A stretch of DNA of 64,000 nucleotides from an uncultured Flavobacteriales bacterium (GCA_937876195.1 CALEIK010000013.1:58343-122342); one strand, 5' to 3'. Counted from the first letter of the stretch, positions 34,855 through 45,062 are shown. Translations and numbers: made by a program. Notes: a model not told the origin generated them from the letters alone.

Positions 34855-35865
34855 TTAAAACCCTGAAATTCCGTTTACCGTAGTATATTTCAATACGTTT
34901 TTCTTATCTGGATGAATCCGCGCAAAAGCAGATTGAACAGCCAATGTGCCTTCATGAAATCCACATAGAATCAGCTTCAACTTATTGGTGTACGTGTTGA
35001 CATCCCCGATGGCATAAATTCCTGGAATGTTCGTCGAGTAATCCAAGGTGTCAACCACAATGGCGTTTTTGTCAATTTCTAATCCCCAATCCGCGATAGG
35101 ACCTAAACTTGGTTTCAACCCGAACAAGGGAATGAAATGATCCGTTTCCTTCACGAAATCCCCTTGAGTGAGGTGATTAATGACAACATTTTCTACTTTT
35201 CCGTTTCCACCAATTCCCACGACTTCCGCTTCGGTGATTAAGTTAATTCTTCCTGTATCAGCTAAATCCATGACTTTTTGTACTGAATCTAAATGTCCTC
35301 TGAAAGAAGAGCGTCGGTGCACCAATGAAACCTCTTTGGCAATGTTCTTTTCTGCTAAAAATATTGACCAGTCCAAGGCAGAGTCTCCTCCGCCAGAAAT
35401 CACACAGCGTTTTCCTTGGTAAAACTCAGGATCCTTGATAATGTATTCAACGCCCTTGTCTTCGTAGTTTTCTAATCCCTCAATTGGTGGTTTACGCGGT
35501 TCGAACACTCCCAATCCACCCGCAATCATGACAATTGGCGCTTCGTGTTGTGTTCCTTTATTCGTAGTGACAATAAACTTGTCCTCCGATGTTTTTTCTA
35601 TACTTACCGCAGCTTCACCAAGTGTAAATCCAGGTTTAAACGGAGCTGCTTGTTCCATTAAATTATCGACTAAATCGCCTGCCAAAATGGAAGGGAATCC
35701 AGGGATATCATAAATCGGTTTTTTCGGGTAAATTTCCGAACACTGTCCCCCAGCTTGAGGTAAAGAATCAATAAGGTGACATCTTAACTTTAACAATCCC
35801 GCTTCAAAAACGGTAAAAAGTCCAACTGGTCCAGCACCAATGATGATAATATCTGTTTGAATCAT
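34855..35865 (-). CDS. Ferredoxin-NADP reductase, thioredoxin-reductase-like type
   Basis: This 336-residue FAD protein transfers electrons between NADPH and ferredoxin or flavodoxin. The FAD-binding motif is IIIGAGPVGLFTVFEAG near the N-terminus, the NADPH-binding motif is CVISGGGDSALDW near residue 155, and GIYAIGDVNTYTNKLKLIL is the C-terminal FAD motif. It has the thioredoxin-reductase fold but no redox CxxC pair, which together with the length and the HRRSSFRGHLDSV segment identifies the type 2 FNR (YumC-like) group. A probable promoter is upstream at 35886-35915. It is convergent with the receiver gene. Confidence 0.94.
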   Translation of the reverse strand: MIQTDIIIIGAGPVGLFTVFEAGLLKLRCHLIDSLPQAGGQCSEIYPKKPIYDIPGFPSILAGDLVDNLMEQAAPFKPGFTLGEAAVSIEKTSEDKFIVTTNKGTQHEAPIVMIAGGLGVFEPRKPPIEGLENYEDKGVEYIIKDPEFYQGKRCVISGGGDSALDWSIFLAEKNIAKEVSLVHRRSSFRGHLDSVQKVMDLADTGRINLITEAEVVGIGGNGKVENVVINHLTQGDFVKETDHFIPLFGLKPSLGPIADWGLEIDKNAIVVDTLDYSTNIPGIYAIGDVNTYTNKLKLILCGFHEGTLAVQSAFARIHPDKKNVLKYTTVNGISGF

Positions 35866-35885
35866 TTCGATTTATTTTCGTGCCA

Positions 35886-35915
35886 CAAAATTAATAATAA
35901 GCGATAGACTGCACA
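35886..35915 (-). promoter_or_regulatory. Possible promoter of the ferredoxin-NADP reductase gene
   Basis: On the minus strand TAATTTTG (plus CAAAATTA, 35886-35893) is a perfect -7 box. TGTG 18 bases upstream (plus 35912-35915) is one mismatch from TTTG. The start codon is 20 bases downstream. Confidence 0.4.
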
Positions 35916-35919
35916 CTAA

Positions 35920-36795
35920 TTACGCTCGTATTTCCTTAATATTCTCTAAAACCTTTGACGCTAACTCCTCCGTTGGTAAGTCATTACTGTCCGTTCCGAA
36001 AGGTTCCTCTATTTCTTCAGAAATGTATTCTAAACCGACGAAAATATAAAATACGAGTACTGTCAACGCTACTGACCAATAATGCAGGGAATGAACAAAA
36101 GCAAATGGAGAAAGTAATATGAAAATAAAAATCAATTTCTTCAAAAACATACTATAACTGAAGGGTATTGGCGTGTTCTTAATGCGTTCACATGCTCCCA
36201 AAATATCGGTTAACGATTTGACTTCCTTGTCCAACATGAGCATCTCCTCTTCCGATAGGTGCTTGTTATTCTTCAGTTCTTTAAGGGTGCAATAAATTTC
36301 ACCAGCAATTGCGTTGGGAACGTGCGTTTTAGAATGAATTTTCTCCTTGAGTTTTTCCGAAAGCGGCAATTCTTCTGGAGCGTTTTCATCCCTTAAATGT
36401 TGACTTAACGAAGAAGGAAATGCAGCCATCCAATCGTACAATTCATTTTTTTTCTCAGTTTCGGAATCTGGCACAAATGCTTTCACTTTCAAAGCGAAAT
36501 TACGGCAGTTATTCACCAATGCTCCCCACAATTTTCTTCCCTCCCACCATTTGTCGTATGCCGAATTGATTCGAAAAACCAGCAACATGGAAAACGCAAA
36601 ACCGATGAATGAAAAAAACTTGGAAACTTGATCCAACAAATCTCCGTAACGGTACAACGCAAGCTGCTCCCAGTAGGCGATGAGTGCCGAATAAATCGCG
36701 ACAATGATCAACTCATAGCGAAACGTCCACATGATATCCGTCTTGCTAAATGAGGTAATATGCTTAAACCATGATTTTGAGTTGTATTTTATCAT
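35920..36795 (-). CDS. Bestrophin-like (UPF0187) membrane protein
   Basis: This 291-residue protein matches the bacterial bestrophin/UPF0187 family of pentameric ion channels in the inner membrane. The pattern is an N-terminal SWFKHITSFSKTDIMWTFRYE, a helix YELIIVAIYSALIAYWE, the signature FSMLLVFRINSAYDKWWEGRKLWG (Asn/Tyr/Trp-rich), a long cytoplasmic helical region, and a C-terminal helix pair (LIFIFILLSPFAFVH, LTVLVFYIFVGLEYI). Bacterial homologues conduct cations; which ion this one carries is not visible. It is on the minus strand, 60 bases after the LytTR regulator gene ahead of it, and may be cotranscribed with that operon. Confidence 0.9.
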   Translation of the reverse strand: MIKYNSKSWFKHITSFSKTDIMWTFRYELIIVAIYSALIAYWEQLALYRYGDLLDQVSKFFSFIGFAFSMLLVFRINSAYDKWWEGRKLWGALVNNCRNFALKVKAFVPDSETEKKNELYDWMAAFPSSLSQHLRDENAPEELPLSEKLKEKIHSKTHVPNAIAGEIYCTLKELKNNKHLSEEEMLMLDKEVKSLTDILGACERIKNTPIPFSYSMFLKKLIFIFILLSPFAFVHSLHYWSVALTVLVFYIFVGLEYISEEIEEPFGTDSNDLPTEELASKVLENIKEIRA

Positions 36796-36855
36796 GCCGC
36801 GAAGTTAATTATTTTGTAGACCCCTCCCGCAACAATCATAATTCTTCGGTTCAAA

Positions 36856-37599
36856 TTATTCGACTTTAAAGGATTTCGTCATGTACATTTTAAATTCATC
36901 CTTATTGGAGCGAGAAACCGGAATTTTCATCCCATTCGTCATTTCCACTTCGTTGGACTCTACTCGTAAAAAGCGCTTAATCTTGGATGTGTTGACCATA
37001 AATGAACGGTGAATTCGATAGAATCCTGCAGCTTTTAAATAAGCGAAATCTCGCAAAGGTTTTGAAATGATGATTTGTTCCGTTTCTGTATGAACGATGG
37101 TATACATTGCCGAAGCTTCAAAATAAAAAATTGTTTCCAATGGAATATAGTTGATTCCTTGTAAGGAATGTACTTCTAAATGAGAGGTTCTGCTAGATTC
37201 AGATGCTTGAGCATCTCTTTTTTCATTCAAAAACTCCTCTTCGATGCGTGCAATACAAGCTTTCAATTGATCTACCTCAATCGGTTTTACCAAATAGTCA
37301 AATGCCTTTATACGGAGTGCGTCGATGGCATAATTATCATGTGCTGTGATATATACCAGCTTGAAATTATAGTCTTTGAAAAAATCATTGATTTGAAGTC
37401 CAGAATACTGAGGCATATCAATGTCCATAAACACTACATTGGGTTGCCATTCATGAATTAATTTAATGGCACTGGGTAAGTTATTTGCCTCACCAACGAC
37501 ATAAATCGAGTGCTCAAAAAATTCAAGCACTTTGGTCAGTAGGTTTCTTGCATGTTGCTCATCGTCAACAATGATTGCTGTTATTTTGGTTTCACTCAT
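36856..37599 (-). CDS. LytTR-family response regulator
   Basis: This 247-residue regulator has a receiver domain (1-125; IIVDDEQHARN, phospho-acceptor Asp59 in VVFMDIDMPQYSG, Lys in FDYLVKPIEVD) and a LytTR DNA-binding domain (~145-245; IPLETIFYFEASAMYTIVHT, FYRIHRSFMVNTSKIKRFLR). LytTR domains bind DNA by beta-strand contacts. The gene overlaps the stop of the sensor kinase upstream by four bases, so this is a coupled two-component pair. The divergent exported-protein cluster starts just beyond the kinase, which makes it a candidate target. Confidence 0.95.
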   Translation of the reverse strand: MSETKITAIIVDDEQHARNLLTKVLEFFEHSIYVVGEANNLPSAIKLIHEWQPNVVFMDIDMPQYSGLQINDFFKDYNFKLVYITAHDNYAIDALRIKAFDYLVKPIEVDQLKACIARIEEEFLNEKRDAQASESSRTSHLEVHSLQGINYIPLETIFYFEASAMYTIVHTETEQIIISKPLRDFAYLKAAGFYRIHRSFMVNTSKIKRFLRVESNEVEMTNGMKIPVSRSNKDEFKMYMTKSFKVE

Positions 37600-40415
37600 A
37601 AGTTAGTTTGAATTGTGATGATGACCCGCGTCCCTTTCTTGATATCTTCAATTTTCAACGAAGCTCTGACATTACCATTTGCGTTAATCATCTGAATGCG
37701 TTCCTCCATCGCATTTGTTGCAAACGATTCATGTGATTTGTTTTTCACAGCATTAATTTCATTCGCTGCACTTCTTCCTATTCCGTTGTCCTCAATGACA
37801 AATTCGAAATGCTTTGTGGTTCCATTTATCTCAATCTTGAGTGATTTTGTATCCGTTGTATGCGCTAATCCATGACGAATAGCATTTTCCACAAATGGCT
37901 GAGAAAAAAGTGAAGGAAATTGTGCTTCCGCTAGGTCGACTGCTGAATCAATTTTAAAATTCGAATCAAATCCACCATCCATTCGCGCCTGCTCCAATAA
38001 AATGTAATTTTTCAAGAAATCAATTTCATCTTCTAGCGAAATGAACTCTTGACTTGTAAACTTTAGAGACTGCCGCAACAACTTTGAAAAAGCACTTAAA
38101 TTGGTATACGCATCTTTGGATTCATCATTCAAAATCTTTGATTGAATGGAGCTCAGACTATTAAATATAAAGTGTGGATTCATTTGTGAACGCAACGCTT
38201 TTAGTTCAGAGCTGATGACTTTCGTCTTCAACTGTTCTTGCTCCATCCGTTGTTCATTCTTTCGATTTATTAAGAAAATACTGTGATTATATATTCGCCA
38301 GATAATCAGAAAAAAAACTGCTATACACAAAGTGATAAACCACCAAGTAAAGTAAAATGGTGGTGAAACATCCATCGAAAAACGTTGAGTTTCTGTTCTA
38401 AGATTATTGTTATCCATTGCATATACTTCAAGCGTCAATTTCCCAAATGGAAGTCGACGTTCATCAATTCGAAAACCTCCAGCCTTATATTCCATCTTTT
38501 TCCAATCATTTGAAACTCCCTTTATACGGTAAAAAACGGCTCCGTTACCAACAGATGAAATATTGGGGAGGTATTCGAAGCGCATGATTAAATTGTTTCT
38601 TGAGTAATCAGACCGTATGAGATTTTTCTCCTTGGTAAATGTGCCAGAAACTTCAATTAATTGAAGTGTTTGATGGAAACTTTTCTTTTCCAAATGAATA
38701 GGGAAAATCTGAAACTGGTTCTTGCCAACTATGATTAATTTATCTTCCCAGCCAATGATATCCATGATCTCAACAATCTGAACTCCTTTAGTTTTATCTA
38801 TTAAGTTGTGACCATTCAATTCAAGAATAACCTTACCATCCGTCGCGAAAACTTTGTCATTGGTAACCGCAATTTTGGTAACCGATTGAAGCATACCTGA
38901 ACAATCCAATTTGGTTACCCTATTTTTCTCATCCACCTCATAAACGCAATTCTTCTTGGAAAAATAAATGGATCCCTTCGATTCAATTAGGTTGGTTGCG
39001 ATCGCAAGGTTTAACTCTTTACCTTTGAATTTTATTCTATATGGACTTAATACACCTCTGTCATAAAACATGATGCCCGCTGAAGTTTCAAAAATCACCT
39101 TGTTTTGCTTGACTACTGCTTTTTTAATCCAAAATTTTCTATTCAACGATTGAATAATGTCATTCTTATAAATCAATTGCACTCCCTTCGATGTCCCACA
39201 GAAAAGGGTGTCTCCAAATTTCACAAGACATTTTGCTGGGTAGGTTGAAAGTTCTTGCTTCACCCTATACGTTTCAGGACTGAATTCAACTAAATAAGAG
39301 CAGAATGCCCAAACAGAATGTTTATCGCTGAAAATGCTTTGAATTTCGTTGTTACGTTTGAAATCATGCATCAATTGCATTCCTTCATTACTCCGAAATC
39401 GATAAAGCTTACCATCATAGGTCCCAACAATCAGTTGTGAATCATCAGCGACAATTAGTTTACTGATTTTCTCATTTTCAAGTAATTGAACAGTTTGGAT
39501 TTCAATGTTACTAATAATCCGAATTCCATCTTGAAGAGTTCCTAACCAAATATTGGATTCTATGTCTTGGAAAATGCTCGAAATTTGAATATCCATGTAA
39601 CAATTCTGTAGTAAATCACCTCTTGAGTTATAAATATACAGTCCGCCAAAAGTTCCAATGTATATATTCCCATCCTTTAGAATATTGATACAGGTTGATT
39701 TATTATCGACATCATAATTAGCTAGATGAATAATTTGCTGTTTTGTACTAAAGGGATTTACAACAATTTGCGCAGCGTCTGGGCAAAAGACCGCCACTTG
39801 ATTTTCGATGCACATTAGCGTAGCATTGACACCCGATGCGAATTGCACTGCCTTTCTTTTATCTAGATGATTGATGTTTAAGCTTACTAGTTGCGTCCCA
39901 GACAAAATATACATCACATCATCGATAATCCTAAAATCCACAAGATTGTCAGTTGTAGAATAGATGAGTCTTTTGCTTTCTGAATTGCTATTCAGGCTAA
40001 ATTCAATGATTTCATTATTCGTTTTTTTAAACAATCGATCCTTGTAATTAAGAAGACTACAGATACCAATACCTGGTTCAGACAATCCGTTTAATCGTTC
40101 AACCGACTCATCCTCTTTTGTTATAAATAGCTCGTTGACGAAATTTCGGGTAATCAGTTGATCCTTATAGATGGTAAGATTAGATAATGGTGTTGTTTTG
40201 TAATCATTGCGATAATTCACGATTTCCATCCCGTTGTATGAACTCAATCCACGTTCATGCCCAATGACAATTTTTCCATTTTTTAGTTGCGAAATGTCGT
40301 AAATCGTGCGAGAAGGAAGCCCATCATCTGTGCCGATTGTTCGAAAGGAAGGTTCCTGTGAAAAACAAAAACCAACAATTAGAAAGAATAAAATGACTGT
40401 GTAACCATTTCGCAT
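37596..40415 (-). CDS. Propeller-type sensor histidine kinase (LytS-like)
   Basis: This 939-residue kinase has a signal peptide (MRNGYTVILFFLIVGFCFSQ), a periplasmic two-component-regulator propeller (~25-600) with repeated NIWLGTLQDGI/NIYIGTFGGLYIYN-type blades, a Y_Y_Y domain (YRIKGVSNDWKKMEYKAGGF), a membrane helix at about 691-712 and a cytoplasmic His_kinase domain with phospho-acceptor His748 in QMNPHFIFNSLSSIQ. The HATPase part has FVENAIRHGL and EDNGIGRSA. The start is the ATG at 40415; a TTG two codons earlier is not needed. In the family, propeller kinases sense glycans or other outer-surface ligands. The regulator follows with a four-base overlap. Confidence 0.94.
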   Translation of the reverse strand: MRNGYTVILFFLIVGFCFSQEPSFRTIGTDDGLPSRTIYDISQLKNGKIVIGHERGLSSYNGMEIVNYRNDYKTTPLSNLTIYKDQLITRNFVNELFITKEDESVERLNGLSEPGIGICSLLNYKDRLFKKTNNEIIEFSLNSNSESKRLIYSTTDNLVDFRIIDDVMYILSGTQLVSLNINHLDKRKAVQFASGVNATLMCIENQVAVFCPDAAQIVVNPFSTKQQIIHLANYDVDNKSTCINILKDGNIYIGTFGGLYIYNSRGDLLQNCYMDIQISSIFQDIESNIWLGTLQDGIRIISNIEIQTVQLLENEKISKLIVADDSQLIVGTYDGKLYRFRSNEGMQLMHDFKRNNEIQSIFSDKHSVWAFCSYLVEFSPETYRVKQELSTYPAKCLVKFGDTLFCGTSKGVQLIYKNDIIQSLNRKFWIKKAVVKQNKVIFETSAGIMFYDRGVLSPYRIKFKGKELNLAIATNLIESKGSIYFSKKNCVYEVDEKNRVTKLDCSGMLQSVTKIAVTNDKVFATDGKVILELNGHNLIDKTKGVQIVEIMDIIGWEDKLIIVGKNQFQIFPIHLEKKSFHQTLQLIEVSGTFTKEKNLIRSDYSRNNLIMRFEYLPNISSVGNGAVFYRIKGVSNDWKKMEYKAGGFRIDERRLPFGKLTLEVYAMDNNNLRTETQRFSMDVSPPFYFTWWFITLCIAVFFLIIWRIYNHSIFLINRKNEQRMEQEQLKTKVISSELKALRSQMNPHFIFNSLSSIQSKILNDESKDAYTNLSAFSKLLRQSLKFTSQEFISLEDEIDFLKNYILLEQARMDGGFDSNFKIDSAVDLAEAQFPSLFSQPFVENAIRHGLAHTTDTKSLKIEINGTTKHFEFVIEDNGIGRSAANEINAVKNKSHESFATNAMEERIQMINANGNVRASLKIEDIKKGTRVIITIQTNL

Positions 40416-40574
40416 ACACAAATGTAGCTCGAAAATTTTGGAAACTGGTTTTACTTAGAAGATGGAATTAACCATTTAGAAGTTGATTGATTCAGTTTAG
40501 AAAAATGAATAATTGAAGACTTACTACTGCTCTAATTTTATACTCAATAATACATATAATTTAATTATCTAGCT

Positions 40575-42359
40575 ATGAAAAAAATGTTACTCTCTGCCAT
40601 CTTTATGATTGCAACCCTATTTACAACTAAAGCACAAACAACTTTTTACATCGATGGAGATGCTACCGCTGGAGGCAATGGTCTCAGTTGGGCAACAGCA
40701 TTTCAAACATTGCAATCTGCTATTGACGCAGCTTCTGGCACTACCACATACAATATTTTCATGAAAGCCGGCACCTACAAACAAATAACGAATATCACTG
40801 CCCATAACTTTAATATTTATGGTGGATTTAACGGTACGGAAACCTGGCATAATCAAGCTAATCCAACAACAAACCCTACCATTTTTGATGGAGATATAAA
40901 TGATGATGACGTTTTTGGTGTATGGGGCAGTGGTTTAAATGACAACCTACAAAGTTTATGGGTTTTTCAAGGAGGAAGTGCCTATACGGTAAATGTAAAT
41001 GGCATTACATTTAAAGGCGCATACCGTCCCAACACATGGGGAAATGGTTCAGCTGTAATTATTCGTAATAATAATATCCACGTTACCTTCACCAATTGTA
41101 GATTTAAAGAGAATAGTTCAGGAGGTGCTACCGGTGGTGGAGCAGTAAATATCGAAGCGGGTGTTTTTGGAAGTAATATTACTACCATTTTCGATAAATG
41201 TCTGTTTGACAGCAATACGAATCGCGGTGCTTCTTCACGGGGTTCAGCTGTGTTAGTCTATACTGCTGGTGGTGGAATTGCTTCTGCCCAATTCACAAAT
41301 TGCGTATTTAAAAACAACCTTTGTTTCTCGAGTGGTAATCCTGCGGTCATTTATCAAGCGAGTTCATCTAGTAACAACGGTAATGGATCTATTACATTAA
41401 ATGCTTACAACAATACTTTTGTGGGTAATAATAGTCATGGTGTTTTTGCATGGAATGGTCATGCAGACCCTCAACTCACCGCCAATTTTCACAACAACCT
41501 TCTATATAACAACGGCTCCTATGAATCCTTTATACCGGGCAACTCGGCAACAAGTGCACACCCCTATAATATTTCTTGTTTCAACAACTATTGGGCGCAT
41601 CCTGTTTCAGATCAATTTGTTACAGTGTCTCAAGGAAGTAATATCACAGGGTCGACACCGGAATTTACAGATGCTGTAGGCGGAGATTATAGTCTTACAT
41701 CGATTAGTCCTTGCATAGATCTCGGAGGCGGATTTGTATCGCTTCCTGATGCATTCGATTATGCAGGAAACCCACGCACCTTCAATGGTATAATCGACAT
41801 CGGGGCTTTTGAATACAACGATGGTTCAATGAATAACTGTGATATAACTAATGTTGATGTAAATAACGTTTCCGCTTGTGATCCTGTAAGCAATACTTAT
41901 TCTGTTGACTTAACGGTTTTCTACGATTCCCCGCCATCAACTGGAATGTTAAGCGTGAACAATCAAGACTTTACTATCACAAGTAGTCCTCAAAGCTTAA
42001 CTCTTACCAACTTACCTTCAGATGGAATCGGTGTTTCTTTGGAAGTGGTCTTTACTGCAAATTCATCCTGTGACTACGGTTTAGCCTCTCAAGCTTGGCA
42101 AGCACCTGAAAGCTGTTTGTCAACATCAGGATTAGAGGAAACCACTTTGGCTCAAATCCAGATTTTCCCTAACCCTGCATCTAATTTCATCTATGTTCAA
42201 ATGGAAAAACCTGAAGGGTTCAAGATTTACTCAATTAGTGGTCAAGCAATGGGAGCGTTTGAGTCTTCCCCGCAACAAAAAGTTAATATTTCAGCTCTTT
42301 CAAATGGCATGTATTTCCTTCAAACAGAGTCGGGACAAATTGTAAAATTCACAAAATAA
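40575..42359 (+). CDS. Exported right-handed beta-helix protein with T9SS type A tail
   Basis: This 594-residue protein has a signal peptide (MKKMLLSAIFMIATLFTTKAQ), a parallel beta-helix (~40-400) with repeated short strands (FTNCRFKENSSGG, FDKCLFDSNTNRG, FTNCVFKNNLC), a choice-of-anchor-Q-like end (SISPCIDLGG ... DYAGNPRTFNG, IDIGAFEYND) and a C-terminal T9SS type A sorting domain starting IQIFPNPASNFIYVQM and ending QIVKFTK. Such proteins bind or degrade polysaccharides, or act as adhesins; no catalytic residues are obvious. It opens a run of four exported-protein genes with gaps of 8-12 bases. It is divergent from the propeller kinase, with 159 bases between starts. Confidence 0.88.
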   Translation: MKKMLLSAIFMIATLFTTKAQTTFYIDGDATAGGNGLSWATAFQTLQSAIDAASGTTTYNIFMKAGTYKQITNITAHNFNIYGGFNGTETWHNQANPTTNPTIFDGDINDDDVFGVWGSGLNDNLQSLWVFQGGSAYTVNVNGITFKGAYRPNTWGNGSAVIIRNNNIHVTFTNCRFKENSSGGATGGGAVNIEAGVFGSNITTIFDKCLFDSNTNRGASSRGSAVLVYTAGGGIASAQFTNCVFKNNLCFSSGNPAVIYQASSSSNNGNGSITLNAYNNTFVGNNSHGVFAWNGHADPQLTANFHNNLLYNNGSYESFIPGNSATSAHPYNISCFNNYWAHPVSDQFVTVSQGSNITGSTPEFTDAVGGDYSLTSISPCIDLGGGFVSLPDAFDYAGNPRTFNGIIDIGAFEYNDGSMNNCDITNVDVNNVSACDPVSNTYSVDLTVFYDSPPSTGMLSVNNQDFTITSSPQSLTLTNLPSDGIGVSLEVVFTANSSCDYGLASQAWQAPESCLSTSGLEETTLAQIQIFPNPASNFIYVQMEKPEGFKIYSISGQAMGAFESSPQQKVNISALSNGMYFLQTESGQIVKFTK

Positions 42360-42367
42360 TAGAAAAA

Positions 42368-44041
42368 ATGAAAAAAATAATATTCACAACAGCCCTTGCC
42401 ATTACTGGGTTTTTATTTAATTCCAACGCTCAAAATCCTAATTTGGTGTTCGATAACACCTTTAATAATGGAAATCCATCTGATGATTTTCCACAAATAG
42501 GTGGTAACTCTTTTATAACAACATATGGCAGTATGGAAGCTATCAACGATTCCATGTTTGTTTACTTTATAAATGAACTTGACAACCCCCACACCGTTTA
42601 TGGCAGGGTGCTTGGGAAAACTATTCATGGTAATGGCGCAGTTAATCATTATACCATACACGAATATACGACAACCTTTGACAGTGGTGTATCTTCTTCT
42701 TCCGACTATGAAATAACTGATATTGCAGTGGCCCCGAACGGAGAACTATTTGTGGTACAAAATGCAATGCATCTTGATGGCCCATTGCTCAAAAAGGGTA
42801 TTCTTGTTACTAAGTACAATAGCTGGGTAAGCGGAAATGGTTGGGATCCTAGCACTTCATGGGGAACAAGTGGCTCCTATTATGTTGAGCACCCTAGTGA
42901 AGTTTACAACGGTAAAGGAGTTGCGTTTGTGTCCAATGGTAGTAATATCGTAGTATATTCCAGATATGGAAGCAACCAAATTGCCCAACTTTCGATAACC
43001 GATAATGGAAGCGGGACATCGCACAGCCTTACAGTACTAACGAGCAATAACGCAACTACACATTCTGTGGTTGCGGATGTATTGTATGTGTCACCTACTG
43101 AAATTTACATTGCAGACAATGCATACACTCGTGTTTTAAACAGTACTCAAGGGTATTACGAATACAATGACCTTGCCCGCGTACTGAAAGTAACTAGCGG
43201 TACACTAAGTACCTCTTATGGCGTTGCCTCAAGCGGAATTTCACAACCAATGAACTGGAATACCGATAACAATACCTTGTTCGCACAAGACATAATCACC
43301 AAATTGGTGTATCATGGTGGTCAAGTAATGATTGTTGGATATTCACAACCTTTTTATGTAACTACTGGAAGTTACCCCCCCCAAGGAAGGTATACTCGTT
43401 TGGGTACTGATGGTAATATAGCTCCTTCTTCACCTTCCGAAGGGAAAATTTTCCCCGATTTTTTAGCCCCATATACCAACTATGAATTTTACGATATCGA
43501 TCATACACTTTTTGGTTTCCATATGCTGAGTGGTGGTGGGTACAATGGAACCAATTCCCAATGTTTTCTTCTTGCCATAGATGAAATGGATGCATCGATA
43601 GAAACAGCTTATGGTAATAACGGTTTTATGTTTGAATCATCTGACTACTCTTATGTACAACAAGCTCATTACATACACAATGGTACTGGTGATATGAGTC
43701 AACACAGTGTAGTTTTTAACGGCGTAAAACATCCCGATGGATTTAATTCAGCCGTTCCTGCATTTGGTCGTTTGGTGTGGAATACTGCAGCTGGAATAGA
43801 TAATATTCAAACACAAAATGGATTAAATCTTTATCCAAACCCAGCCAATAACGTGCTGAATATCGAATTAAAAGATATTTCGACACCGCTCAATGTCCAA
43901 ATTGTAAATCTGTTGGGTGAAACGGTGATTTCGACTGCGCTCAATCACCAAATAAGCACCCTTAATGTAAGTAACATGCCTTCAGGTGTATATTTTGTAC
44001 AAACTGAAAATGGTGCATCAACAAAATTTATTAAACAATAA
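42368..44041 (+). CDS. Exported repeat-containing protein with T9SS type A tail
   Basis: This 557-residue protein starts with a signal peptide (MKKIIFTTALAITGFLFNSNAQ). The body contains delta-60-type repeats often seen in secreted Bacteroidota beta-propellers (YEITDIAVAPNGELFVVQN, TKLVYHGGQVMIVGYSQP, HSVVFNGVKHPDGF), rich in Gly, Ser, Asn and Tyr. The C-terminal ~80 residues form a T9SS type A sorting domain (GLNLYPNPANNVLNIELKD ... STKFIKQ). Function is unknown beyond surface or secreted localisation. It lies nine bases after the beta-helix gene and 12 before the LRR gene, probably in one operon. Confidence 0.85.
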   Translation: MKKIIFTTALAITGFLFNSNAQNPNLVFDNTFNNGNPSDDFPQIGGNSFITTYGSMEAINDSMFVYFINELDNPHTVYGRVLGKTIHGNGAVNHYTIHEYTTTFDSGVSSSSDYEITDIAVAPNGELFVVQNAMHLDGPLLKKGILVTKYNSWVSGNGWDPSTSWGTSGSYYVEHPSEVYNGKGVAFVSNGSNIVVYSRYGSNQIAQLSITDNGSGTSHSLTVLTSNNATTHSVVADVLYVSPTEIYIADNAYTRVLNSTQGYYEYNDLARVLKVTSGTLSTSYGVASSGISQPMNWNTDNNTLFAQDIITKLVYHGGQVMIVGYSQPFYVTTGSYPPQGRYTRLGTDGNIAPSSPSEGKIFPDFLAPYTNYEFYDIDHTLFGFHMLSGGGYNGTNSQCFLLAIDEMDASIETAYGNNGFMFESSDYSYVQQAHYIHNGTGDMSQHSVVFNGVKHPDGFNSAVPAFGRLVWNTAAGIDNIQTQNGLNLYPNPANNVLNIELKDISTPLNVQIVNLLGETVISTALNHQISTLNVSNMPSGVYFVQTENGASTKFIKQ

Positions 44042-44053
44042 AAACAAATAGAT

Positions 44054-45052
44054 ATGAAGAAATTATTACTTACAACAGTCATAGCAGTAACGACACTTTT
44101 TACGGCAAAGGCACAAATCGTGAACATACCAGATGCGAACTTTAAGACATATCTGGTCGGAAATGCTGCAATTAACACCAATGCGGATACCGAGATTCAG
44201 GTAAGCGAAGCAACCTCTTTTACAGGAACAATAAATTGTGGTGCCATAGGCATTACAGACCTTACAGGTATCGAAGCATTTACATCTATCACTGAATTAT
44301 ACTGTGATGCGAACCAATTAACGAACCTCGATGTGAGCCAAAACATATCATTGGAGATACTATTTTGCGGAAGTAATCAATTAACTAATTTAGATGTAAG
44401 CCAAAATGCTGCGTTAGGATTCTTGAATTGTAATGGCAATTTATTAACGTCCCTTGATATAAGTCAAAATTTGGCAATGGCTCAATTGCAGTGCCATAGT
44501 AATCAGCTAACAAGTCTTAATATAGGTCAAAATACTGTACTGTCCATTTTGCGTTGCAACCATAATGAATTGTCGAATCTTGACCTGAGCCAAAACACGT
44601 CCTTATATTCGCTATGGTGCCAAAACAATCAACTTACATCATTAAATGTAGCAAACGGAAACAATACCAACTTTACGACTCTTAGAGCGGAGGTCAACCC
44701 CAATTTAACTTGTATTGAAGTAGATGATGTAGCATATAGTACCTCTGTCTGGGCAGGAACTAATTATAATTTTGATGCTACATCGAGTTTTAACGAAGAT
44801 TGCAGCGGAACAGCGGGAATTAATGATCTAGAGCAAATCGTTTTAACCATTTACCCAAATCCTGCAAACACAATTTTAAACATCGAAGTAAATGAAAACA
44901 CAAAAATCAAAATTGTAAATCCACTAGGCGAAACCGTTGCTGCTCAACAACTGCATACAGGAAACAATAACGTTGATTTAAGCGGCTTTTCCAATGGGAT
45001 TTACTTTCTAAATCCAGAAAATGGTACCTCAATCAAATTTATTAAACAATAA
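44054..45052 (+). CDS. Exported leucine-rich-repeat protein with T9SS type A tail
   Basis: This 332-residue protein has a signal peptide (MKKLLLTTVIAVTTLFTAKAQ), a capping segment with VNIPDANFKTYLVGN, six 21-residue leucine-rich repeats (residues 78-203), and a C-terminal T9SS sorting domain (VLTIYPNPANTILNIEVNE ... SIKFIKQ). The repeats follow LxxLxCxxNQLTSLDVSQN, the internalin-like or bacteroidetes-type LRR with a conserved Cys. LRRs make a curved protein-binding surface, so adhesion or recognition of another protein is likely. It is the third gene of the exported-protein operon. The next gene starts 11 bases after its stop. Confidence 0.92.
   Translation: MKKLLLTTVIAVTTLFTAKAQIVNIPDANFKTYLVGNAAINTNADTEIQVSEATSFTGTINCGAIGITDLTGIEAFTSITELYCDANQLTNLDVSQNISLEILFCGSNQLTNLDVSQNAALGFLNCNGNLLTSLDISQNLAMAQLQCHSNQLTSLNIGQNTVLSILRCNHNELSNLDLSQNTSLYSLWCQNNQLTSLNVANGNNTNFTTLRAEVNPNLTCIEVDDVAYSTSVWAGTNYNFDATSSFNEDCSGTAGINDLEQIVLTIYPNPANTILNIEVNENTKIKIVNPLGETVAAQQLHTGNNNVDLSGFSNGIYFLNPENGTSIKFIKQ
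44285..44662 (+). repeat. Six tandem 63-bp repeats inside the LRR gene
   Basis: The six 21-codon units encode the leucine-rich repeats. They are diverged at the DNA level, so the tract is old rather than freshly expanded. Each unit carries the Cys and Asn-Gln-Leu core. Confidence 0.8.
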
Positions 45053-45062
45053 CACAATCAAG

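Noticed and set aside
44285..44662. CRISPR-like tandem repeats
   Set aside because: The 63-bp units are coding leucine-rich repeats with no spacers.
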